The translations under genes and the position numbers were made by a program. The notes beneath the pieces are model-generated. The model saw only the letters and a program-made list of their open reading frames with translations, did not search any database and was not told the DNA's origin. Below are positions 1 through 8,569 of a DNA stretch of 64,000 nucleotides, piece after piece. Each line of letters begins with the position of its first letter. Within the stretch, counting starts at the first letter, position 1. Source of the stretch: Armigeres subalbatus (Eukaryota > Arthropoda > Insecta > Diptera > Culicidae); assembly GCF_024139115.2 (NCBI RefSeq), contig NC_085139.1, positions 7,039,533 through 7,103,532 on the forward strand, in the 5' to 3' direction.

Positions 1-203
1 GACCTTAATACAAAATAATGCTCAACATAATACACGTAACATTTCCTTCTGAACTATCGCTGAAGTAATTATGCTGTAATACCTAAGGCTGCAGAAAATA
101 GAAATCTATTATTAAACCAATCACTTTGAAATAGTTTTACTTAAGTAACTTATTATTCTTTCAAAACTGCTTTCAAAATAGTAACTCTTTTTTTTTATTT
201 GTA

Positions 204-432
204 GTCAGGAAGCATTCGTCATCATGTGCCTTCAGATATTACTTTTGCTGAGTTCTTTTTATCATGTCTAAAACCTGCAGCATACATCCAAAGCGTAAAA
301 GATTTTGTTCACCGAAAGCTGTGTCCCGCCCCAGTGTGGATAACGCAAGTTGACTGTTTGGCAGGTGGCGATTATCAACCTGTGCCACCTCTACCTGTGC
401 AGTCGTCGATCGTCGTCTCGATCGCTAAATAG
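204..432 (+). other. Possible terminal exon or short ORF upstream of ALG14
   Basis: A pyrimidine-rich tract ending TTTTATTTGTAG at about 192-203 looks like a 3' splice site, and an open frame follows (ATG 226, stop 432, 68 codons). The second copy (26522-26764) is open too, but in a shifted frame over the first 30 codons and with a different N-terminus. Both share the peptide segment PVWITQVDCLAGGDYQPV because the DNA is conserved there. No family is recognised. It may be the last exon of a gene to the left, 5' UTR of ALG14, or chance. Confidence 0.2.
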
Positions 433-692
433 GTGTACATTGCAACAGTCAGTATAGTGCGAGCACGGGAAGTTCTGACACACTGCCCCGCGCGTGCCCC
501 TAAGGAGGGTGGTGATGGAAACAAGCCTACACGGCTAAAACAACGTCGACTATCAGGCGGAATAACGTTAAGAAGAAGAAGTATATGTAAACAAAAGTGA
601 TGAGGTGGACAAGTGGATGATCGAGGACGATCGTCAAGTGCAAAGACACTGTTCGCGACTGGGGTTAAGGAGAAAGTTTATCGTTTTGAAAG

Positions 693-1391
693 ATGATTCT
701 GCTGTTGCAGTTGGTGCTAGTGTTAATCGGGCTGGTCCTGGTGCGATTGATTTATCTGCTGCTTACGATACGCAGCAGCTCACGGCGGAATGTTGACATA
801 CAAAGCTCGATCGAAAGAGCCAAACGGAAAGGCCCAGTTAAAACGTTGATAGTCATTGGTTCCGGAGGCCACACGGCCGAAATGTTGCAGATAGTGGAAC
901 ATTTGGACTTTGGCAAGTACGCACCAAGGCAGTATGTGATAGCTGAGGCCGATAAGACGAGTGTGGTGAAGGTGATCGATGTGGAGGTACGTCGAGAACC
1001 GGATTTGAGCAAGCAGCAGTACGAAATTGTGACCATCACGCGAAGTCGTCATGTTCATCAAGGTTACTTCAGTTCGATATTTACTACCCTGATTGCCATT
1101 GGAAACAGTGTTCCGGTGGTGCTACGATCTCGGCCAGATCTGATCTTGACGAATGGACCAGGGACGTGCGTCCCCATATGCTTAGTGGCGTTCTTGGGCA
1201 AGTTGTTTTTCTTCAACCGGAACTGTAAGATCGTTTTCGTGGAGAGTTTCTGTCGCGTGAAGAGTCTCTCACTTAGTGGTCAGATTCTCCTGTGGATTAC
1301 GGATCTGTTTGTGGTGCAGTGGCCCGGACTTGCGGGGAATGGAGCCGCTTTCGGCCGGAAGAAAGAGTATTTTGGGCGGTTATCGTCCTGA
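693..1391 (+). CDS. ALG14: ALG14, UDP-N-acetylglucosamine transferase membrane subunit
   Basis: The 232-residue product is a full-length ALG14. In the family this ER membrane protein anchors catalytic ALG13 to the cytosolic face, where the pair adds the second GlcNAc to GlcNAc-PP-dolichol in N-glycan assembly. Visible features: an N-terminal membrane helix at residues 2-26, the glycosyltransferase loop VIGSGGHTAEML at 54-65, RPDLILTNGPGTCVPIC at 147-163, FVESFCRVKSLSLSG at 182-196, QWP at 209-211 and the usual C-terminal YFGRL. Length is close to family size, and the ATG lies directly before the membrane helix with A at -3. No intron is visible. A second, broken copy lies at 27005-27744. The upstream 200-600 region is probably 5' UTR or promoter, but no motif there is decisive. 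Confidence 0.93.
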   Translation: MILLLQLVLVLIGLVLVRLIYLLLTIRSSSRRNVDIQSSIERAKRKGPVKTLIVIGSGGHTAEMLQIVEHLDFGKYAPRQYVIAEADKTSVVKVIDVEVRREPDLSKQQYEIVTITRSRHVHQGYFSSIFTTLIAIGNSVPVVLRSRPDLILTNGPGTCVPICLVAFLGKLFFFNRNCKIVFVESFCRVKSLSLSGQILLWITDLFVVQWPGLAGNGAAFGRKKEYFGRLSS

Positions 1392-2657
1392 AGAGGTTTC
1401 TCAGTGAGTGAATAATCCAGTTCGTCCTCCATCAATCTACCAACCAGTCCAGATGATCCAATGTGAGAAGGATGAAGACCATTCGATCAATTGCATGGGT
1501 GTGAAACAGAATGAATGAATTTATGTGTCTCAATCGATTACAAGGTTACAAGATTTAACAAAAATGCTTTAGGTTAGCACTGATCTGGTGTATCTGTTTT
1601 ATATATAAATATATATAGTCGGCGTAGTGGTTTAAAAATAATTTATAGATTCAACTTTGTCACGAGATGAGCCGGCCAAGGGCCGAAAGTCTCGTTAATA
1701 AAGACAATAATAATAAGGTTAGACTTGTACAAAAACATGCATTTTCTTCCGCGATGGATATTTTGAAAGAAAGCAATTCAATAGTTTTTCAGTGAGGAAG
1801 CAGAAATTATTAAATTCTATTTGTATCATCTACCAAATCAGAAGAGTCAAATTGCTTAGGGGGAACTACTACCTTGTGAGGTCAAAATCTGCCATTTTTT
1901 AGTTTTAAACAGTTATTAGAAAAGGTTTATCGATGATTTAAAATTTGTCCATAATTAGTGGACAAAGTTTCATTAAAATGTTTGACCCTTCGGACCAAAC
2001 CCGTACGGTAATGTAAAAAATCTCCAACATAAGAAGAGTATGACACACATTTTTAGGCACTAAGGATAAAGCTACCCTCCAACTGAATTGTAACCCTAGT
2101 TCAGCTAGCGGAAATAGTTGGTTGAAAAGGAGGTCATAAAAGTCACTACCAACAGACCTACTATGTAACTGTTGCGTAAATCTAATCAAGGTAATTATCG
2201 AACGGCATTCCCACCGCAACTCTGTTCAACTAGCGCTGGAAGTAATTACCATGCCTCGTCAGAGTAAGTGAAAATATCAACTCGAACACGTTGCAAATTC
2301 AAAATCTCCATGAGCATGCGTACCATTCATTTGAGTTAACTGGCGCAACTGAACTGCGTCTGGGCTGTCTTGCCAATTGCATCTCGGTGACTGCACGCGT
2401 AATTACTGCTGCAGCAGTTTTCCGAGCCAGTCTAGGCGGAGTCTTGTCTGGTTTAAGGAGGTTCAATTATTAATGGTATTTCCGCAAGAAGTGAAGATAA
2501 CGATTTCTCAACTGGCTTCTATTGCCGTATCAGGTCGCTAAATTGCTTTTATTACCATGTTTGAACGTACTATATGATTAGTTTAGCAACCAAAGTCGTT
2601 TGGTATTGCAGATTCGAGTCTTCTTTTTACCTTTTTCGCGTTTCACAATAAGAGGAC
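1392..2657 (+). other. ALG14 downstream flank, non-coding
   Basis: No convincing coding sequence is seen. It holds the probable ALG14 3' UTR (to about 1700) and further sequence shared with 27745-29068. At 2251-2263 a short ATG-bearing stretch is followed by a consensus splice donor GTAAGTG (2264), also present in the second copy (28657-28678), so a first exon of another gene is conceivable but unsupported. Confidence 0.5.
1663..1702 (+). terminator. Putative ALG14 mRNA 3'-end hairpin and poly(A) signal
   Basis: CGAGA (1663-1667) can pair with TCTCG (1690-1694), and inside it CGGCC (1673-1677) pairs with GGCCG (1681-1685). An AATAAA signal follows at 1697-1702. The placement about 300 bases after the ALG14 stop fits a polyadenylation region. 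In copy II (about 28042-28087) the outer stem and AATAAA survive but the inner stem is scrambled. I recall this hairpin-plus-AATAAA block from other mosquito transcripts, so it may be a dispersed element. Confidence 0.45.
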
Positions 2658-2665
2658 GATAACGC
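2658..2665 (+). other. Empty target site of the hAT-type insertion
   Basis: A single GATAACGC occurs here. At the matching place in segment II the same octamer is present twice (29069-29076 and 30880-30887), flanking a 1.8-kb element. This is therefore the pre-insertion state. Confidence 0.85.
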
Positions 2666-3171
2666 TACAAGATCGCACTAAAAACTATCCCTTGATCCCT
2701 TTGACGAAAAAGGCCAGATTTCACGTATGCTGCGACGCAGCAAAGCTGAAACAATAAAAATGATAGTTGTGCGTTGCTTCCGTATCGAACGGTATGCCCT
2801 TGAAAACGCGAGTACTTTGAAAATTGGATTCCGTGAGGAGTGTCCTTAACGTGTAAGTGTGTTAACAGTTTGAGAAACACGATTTGATTTATTTTTGTCG
2901 TCATGAACAACACAAATATTTTTTTTTTTTTTTTTAGCTAATTTTATTTGCTAATTATCTAATACATGCATTTATCTCTTAGACTAGGTGTTCCGTGTTT
3001 TCTTAACACTATCATCCTTATTTGCTATGTTACGCTTTTAGTTATTATTAATACATTTCAATTGCCTCTGGCAGTTAGGATATTTCCTCTGGTTGAATTA
3101 AACCATGTAGGAATTACAATGTTTTCTACTTAAACTAAACTTAACCTACTTTACACTAAGGGTTCAGGGAG

Positions 3172-5561
3172 TTAATCGTTGCAATAGAAGATTTGATCTA
3201 GCAGAAGTCCTAAATATTTAGCTTCGCTAGACCAATTAATTGGAACCCCATTCATAGTGACAATATGTCTGCTAGAAGGTTTCAAATAAGAAGCTCTCGG
3301 CTTATGTGGGAAAATTATAAGCTGAGTTTTGGAAGCATTCAGGAAATTTTCCATTTTTGCAAGTAAGTGGAGAAAATATCCAAACTTTTTGCAATCTACT
3401 ACAAATGACACGAAGGCTTCGCCCTTTGGCTGAAAGGCCCGTGTCATCTGCAAACAAAGATTTTTGACACCCTGGTGGTAAATCAGGTAAGTCAGAAGTA
3501 AAAATGTTATACAATATGGGCCCCAGTATGCTGCCTTGGGGAACACCAGCTCTAACATGTAATCTATCAGATTTAGAATTCTGATAGTTTACCTGCAGTG
3601 AGCGATCTGATAAATAATTTTGGATCAGTTTAATAATGTACAGAGGAAAATTAAAATTTATCAATTTTACAATCAAACCTTCATGCCAGACACTGTCAAA
3701 TGCTTTCTCCATATCAAGAAGAGCAACTCCAGTCGAATATCCTTCAGATTTGTTGAGCCGAATTAAGTTCGTAACTCTTAATAACTGATGAGTGGTTGAA
3801 TGCCCATGGCGAAAACCAAATTGCTCATCAGCAAAAATTGAATTGTCATTAATATGAACCATCATTCTATTTAAAATAATCTTTTCAAACAGTTTGCTTA
3901 TTGAAGAGAGCAAGCTGATTGGGCGATAACTAGTAAACTCGGCTGGATTTTCTCCGGCTTCAAAATTGAAATAACTTTGGCGTTTTTCCATTTATCTGGA
4001 AAGTAATGCCAATTGAAAACATTTGTTAAATAAATTAACCAAAAGGATAAAGAGCTCTCAGGAAGTTTTTTGATAAGTATGTAGAAAATACCATCATCAC
4101 CCAGGGCTTTCATATTTTAAATTTTCTAGTAATAGATCTCACTTCATCCAAATTAGTTCCCAACGAAGGGTCAAAAACATTATCTTGATTGAGAATGTCT
4201 TCTTCGAAGCTCCGTGTAACCTGATCCTCAATTGGACTAGTGAGACCTAGACTAAAATTATGGGCACTCTCGAACTGCTGAGCAAGTTTTGAGCTTTTCG
4301 CCATTTGTTAATAAAATTTTATTTCCCTCTTTAAGCGCTGGAATTGGCTTTTGAGGTTTTTAAGAATTTTCGTTAATTTCCAAAAGGGTTTCGAACTGGG
4401 ATCCAACTTCGAGACATTATTCTCAAAGTTGGTATTTCTCAGAATAGCGAAACGTTTTTAATTTCATTTTGCAAATCTCGCCAAATAACTTTCAACGCGG
4501 GATCGCGAGTTCTTTGGTATTGCCTTCGCCTCACATTTTTAAGACGGATCAGTAGCTGAAGATCGTCGTCAATAATAATGGAGTTGAATTTAATTTCACA
4601 TTTAGGAATTGCAATGCCTCTGGCTTCGACAATTAAATTTGTCAAAGATACGAGCGCATTGTCAATATCACTTTTGGTATCCAAAGGAATCACTTGTCAT
4701 AAGACGAGTTAGTACAATCCCATTGAATTCCACCACTTAATTGTATCCTGACAGATACCTGACTGATACAGTGATCAAAATTCCTATCGATATATGTTTT
4801 ATATAAATCCCAATCAGCTCTATGATAATTAAAAGTAGAGCTGATTGGATTATAAATGGCTTCTTGTGAGATTTCAAATGTCACAGGAAGGTGATCGAAG
4901 TCAAAAGTCAGCATGAGTTACCAATTGGCCACACAGCTGACTTGAATCCGTTAAAACTAAATCAATTGTAGAAGGATTTCGACTGGAAGAAAAACAAGTT
5001 GGGCCATTGGGATATTGAATAGTATAATATCCCGCAGAACAATCTTCAAATAAATTTTTACCATTGGAATTGCTTTGAGCATTATTCCATGAACGGTGTT
5101 TGGAAGTTGAAGTCACCAATTACGAAGAATTTTGATTTGTTGCGAGTCAGAATTTGAAGATCAGCTTTTAACAAATTCTTTTGCTGCCCATTGCATTGAA
5201 AAGGCAAGTAGGCTGCAATGAAGGAAAATTGTCCAAAATTTGTTTCAACAGAAACTCCCAAGGTTTCAAAAACTTTGGTTTCGAACGAAGAAAATAATTT
5301 ATGTTTGATACGTCTATTAATGACAATGGCGACCCCACCACAGGCGCTGTCAAGACAATCATTTCTGTAGATAAAATAGTTTGGATCTCTTTTAATGGAG
5401 AGTCCTGGTTTTAAATACGTTTCAGTTATAATGGCAATATGCACATTATGAACTGAAAGGAAGTTGAATAATTCATCTTCCTTACCCTTTAGAGAGCGGG
5501 CATTCCAATTTAGAACTTTCACACAATTATTTGGATCCATTGAAACGGAGTCCGATAACAA
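3172..5561 (-). pseudogene. Jockey-1 ORF2: endonuclease and reverse transcriptase, frameshifted
   Basis: Reading down the minus strand, the APE endonuclease opens at 5561 with VKVLNWNARSLKG and has VIGDFNFQTPF near 5100; the following SSRNPSTIDLVLTD fits the endonuclease core. The reverse transcriptase spans roughly 3991-3302 with RPISLLSSISKLFEK, ALLDMEKAFDSVWH, AGVPQGSILGPILYN and the catalytic FADD. The frame changes at least seven times (near 5100, 4905, 4690, 4300, 4110, 3990 and 3500), so no functional protein is made. ORF2 was once translated downstream of ORF1 (5676-6731). Confidence 0.88.
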
Positions 5562-5675
5562 TTTTTTGTGTGTACTTTATACCAACCTGAACAGCTTCAG
5601 GAATGGTATTTGCTTTGAACATTGCATCAATCATGTGATGCAATTGTTCAGTTAAAAAATCAAAATCGGAAGCTG

Positions 5676-6731
5676 TCATGCTACCTGAATCGGCAACATA
5701 ACCGTTATTTTCCGTTGGGACATGGGTATAAACCTCATTTTGAGAAGAGAAATTTTGTCTACCAGCAGCGATGTTTGCATACGTAGGTAGGAATTTACTG
5801 AAGTGCTTGCTACCCGTTGACGAGCGGCAAAATTTGTTTGTGAATTGTGGTGGGTATGAATTGCTCGACCGGTAACCGGTTTCGAAATTTGAGCGTTTGA
5901 AAAATTTCTACCCGTCGAATCTGGGATCCGATTGGAATTTCCCGTCATCAATTTTGCACGGGAATTCAAAACTTTTTTGCGTGAAGGGCATTCAGAAATT
6001 GGATTTATGATTGCCCCCACAATTTGCACATTTAAATTTATTGGAATCTTCTCTCACAGGACATGCGTCCTTGGCGTGAGAGGTTCCACCACAAATCATG
6101 CATTTAGCATCCATGTGACAATGTTTGGTTCCATGACCCCACTTCTGGCACTTACGGCACTGGGTGGGGTTTTGAATTTCCCCAGGCCTGCGGAAATGTT
6201 CCCATGTAACACGGACATGAGACATAATACAGGCCTTTTCAAACTTTTCATATTATTTAGTTCACTTTTGTTAAAATGAACTAAATAAAATTCTTGAGTA
6301 ATGCCCTTTGGGAAGTACCAGAGTGGGATTTCTTTTTCATCTTAATTACTTGGACTGGCGCAAATCCAAGTAATTGAGAAATTTCATTTTAATCTCATCC
6401 AGTGATTTATCATCACTGGGAGACTCTTCAAGACGACTTTGAACAATCGCTCAGTTTTGTCGTCGTATGTGAAGAATTTATGGCGCTTCTCAGTTAAATA
6501 CTGAAGAAGACGTTTGCGATCGTCAAAGGATCCCGGCAAAACGCGGCAGTCACCCTTCCTAGCAATCTGAAATGAAACCTTGATCCCCTGAAGGTTACTC
6601 AAGATTTCATTCCGAAAGCCAGAAAACTCGGCAACAGATACCACAATTGGCGGAATCCGTTGTTTCTTCGCATGAATCGATTCACCTGGGCTAGAAATAG
6701 ATTCGATTTCCTCAAATTCGTTATTAATCAA
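5676..6731 (-). pseudogene. Jockey-1 ORF1: gag-like nucleic-acid-binding protein, frameshifted
   Basis: The N-terminal part (6731-6384) is followed in another frame by three zinc knuckles (6225-5992): CRKCQKWGHGTKHC, CMICGGTSHAKDAC, and CANCGGNH continuing in the next frame. This knuckle triplet is typical of Jockey-clade ORF1, an RNA-binding protein that packages the element RNA. At least two frameshifts separate the three readable pieces (6384-6731, 5992-6225, 5676-6029). ORF1 lies upstream of ORF2 as expected. Confidence 0.85.
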
Positions 6732-7197
6732 ATCGAACTGATTGCTCGGTTCGATAGGAGAAAAATAATGTCTACGTTAGATTTAGAAAGGAATATCTGA
6801 AGTCTCCAGCTTCCTTCTATTTTTCCGCGCTTGGGCAGGACGGTCTTGAAACCTTGTTTCTTTGAAGGAAGTGGAGGAATTCAGAGACTCCCCTTCCTCT
6901 TGTTCTTATTAATGCTCATTGCTGGGCGTGGAGACGTGACCTTCTAGAGGTTTTTCCCAGAACGGTGTCCTGCAGGATTACCACCGCTTGCCGGAATTTT
7001 TACTTCCGCAAACGGGTCCAACGTAAAACGAAGGCACAGGTCCTTGCAAAGATCGTAACGGGATCAGTGGGTACAAATAGCGCTAAGAAGTCCGGTTAAA
7101 ATTAAAATAGCTTCGGGTAGTATTAAAAACTTCCTTCCGCAAAGAGAGAAAGAACCGCACAGCACGAAAGCACGATGCGGTCTGAACAACATAAATA

Positions 7198-7433
7198 ATA
7201 ATATTTGCTTTGCAAAGAGTTCTTTTGTTTAGCTTACATCTAAACAGACAATATTGCATCAATAAGTTTACGGTTTGATGCCACATCTCTCAATCCCAGG
7301 TTGCACATTACGTTCGCCAAATAGTTTTGTATTTGGTCTACTCACCTAGCTCGTTGCCTAGATCGCAGTTAGCCGGTATTCGGATCATTGGGAATTGGGA
7401 GTCGTTGTGAAAAAAGCATGCCAAAAAACATTT
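7198..7433. repeat. ALG14 flank, with a decayed RTE 3'-end remnant
   Basis: Shared with 31223-31424. It contains a weakened match to the 3' end of the RTE element seen at 42600-42849 and 50700-50905, for instance TTTAGCTTACATCTAAACAGA at 7211-7231 and the stretch ending CTCACCTAGCTCG. The block stops at a T run (7428-7434), where segment II carries the Jockey-2 nest instead. Confidence 0.55.
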
Positions 7434-7434
7434 T

Positions 7435-7619
7435 TTTAAATTATAAAATGTACCAAACTTGAGTGGAATCCAATCCTCATCAAAAGAAATTGACCTTCTT
7501 CTTTATTTTCTTTAAGGTCTCTACATTCCAGCTGGAACTTGGTCTGCTTTTCAACTTAGTATTCTACGAGGATCCTCAGTTATTATTTAATTTCATTTGA
7601 TTTATTTAGTTTGCATCTA
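7435..7619 (-). repeat. SINE tail and RTE 3' tip next to R1-A copy I
   Basis: Matches 42463-42620. Read on the minus strand it holds the last bases of an RTE element, then a SINE-like tail with AAGAAG, ending in ATAATT plus poly(A). The SINE-like part (7500-7570) resembles the SINE bodies at 54095-54376 and 59617-59876. Confidence 0.55.
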
Positions 7620-7879
7620 TACAGATAAGAGAATGCATTTACACACTAACCCAGTACACGTGCATTGTAGTTGCCAAACTACCACATGGAAGTGTACTGG
7701 AGTGTCGAACTCGACCATACCGGTAATACCGATTAAACTCCTTGGGCTCCACCATCGTTTCCAGGAACTACCTCCCAGTACTACTTCTGGGGATGGCAGT
7801 ACTAAACAGCCTCGCTCGTTCTCGCTCACACAGGCACCCGTCCCGTGCGAGACTGACTTGGGTGCTCGCTCTATCACAC

Positions 7880-8480
7880 CCTCAAACACACCCTACATAC
7901 TCTGTTGCACCTCTGTCATGCCGTGCTGGTCTAACTTGTATGCCCACCCAAACCCTTGATTCATGCTCATACACTCCATGCTTGCACACGCTAACGCTCC
8001 TATGGGTCTGACTTGTGTGCCCACCTTCTCATGCCGTGCGGGACTAACTTTTGTGCCCACCCTTCTCATGCCGTGTGGGACTAACCCTTATGCCCACCTT
8101 TATCGTACCATGTGAGACTGCTCACCTCTTTCATTCAATTCGCGCTGACACATACTACTCGAGTCATTCGACCTAACACTCCTCTGGCATCCCTTGTGGG
8201 ACTCTTCGCTTAGGGTTCCCACTTCTGACATACCATGTGAGTCTGACTCACCTCGTTCATGCCATATGAGACTAGCTCAACACGACTCAACTCATTTCCT
8301 TTCGTACCATGTGAGACTGACTTGGATGCTCACCACACTCGTCTGCCACGCCGCGGGGTATCAGTAGTCATAATGGAACCAACATTCCTGCGCTACTCCC
8401 AGCGCGGCGTGTGCATTCCATACATACACCTATTCATTCCACACTTCTGCCATGCTTCAGAGGTGACGATCTCGGTTGCC
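7880..8480 (-). repeat. Imperfect short tandem repeats in the R1-A 3' UTR, copy I
   Basis: Units of roughly 30-37 bases built on CATGCCRTGTGRGTCTGACTT followed by a TTGTGTGCCCACC-like phrase recur about nine times with variable spacing. The same array is at 43150-43500 in copy II, and a shorter relative is at 21780-22090. No coding potential is credible here. Confidence 0.6.
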
Positions 8481-8569
8481 ACCGCTGCTACTCTCTGCAT
8501 GGGCGGACCATTCACACACTTCTCCGCGTTCGGCACTTTTCGCTCCTAATTAACCAATCACAAGTTAGT

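Larger units (their letters stand above)
2919..7182 (-). mobile_element. Jockey-clade non-LTR retrotransposon (Jockey-1, Juan-like), decayed
   Basis: A 4.26-kb element on the minus strand. Its poly(A) tail appears as 17 T at 2919-2935. It is flanked by a 15-base target duplication, TGAACAACACAAATA (2904-2918) and TGAACAACATAAATA (7183-7197). Segment II has this site once, uninterrupted, at 31213-31227. It encodes a zinc-knuckle ORF1 and an endonuclease plus reverse transcriptase ORF2, both broken by frameshifts. Assignment to the Jockey clade rests on the triple CCHC ORF1, APE-type endonuclease, FADD reverse transcriptase and absence of RNase H. Similarity to the mosquito Juan family is an inference. 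Confidence 0.9.

Noticed and set aside
752..1061. Two minus-strand open frames of more than 90 codons inside ALG14
   Set aside because: They are antisense shadows of the ALG14 coding sequence, with no independent domain or start context.
7880..8480. CRISPR-like array of repeated words
   Set aside because: Units are imperfect, spacing varies, the context is a retrotransposon 3' UTR in a eukaryotic genome, and no cas genes are present.
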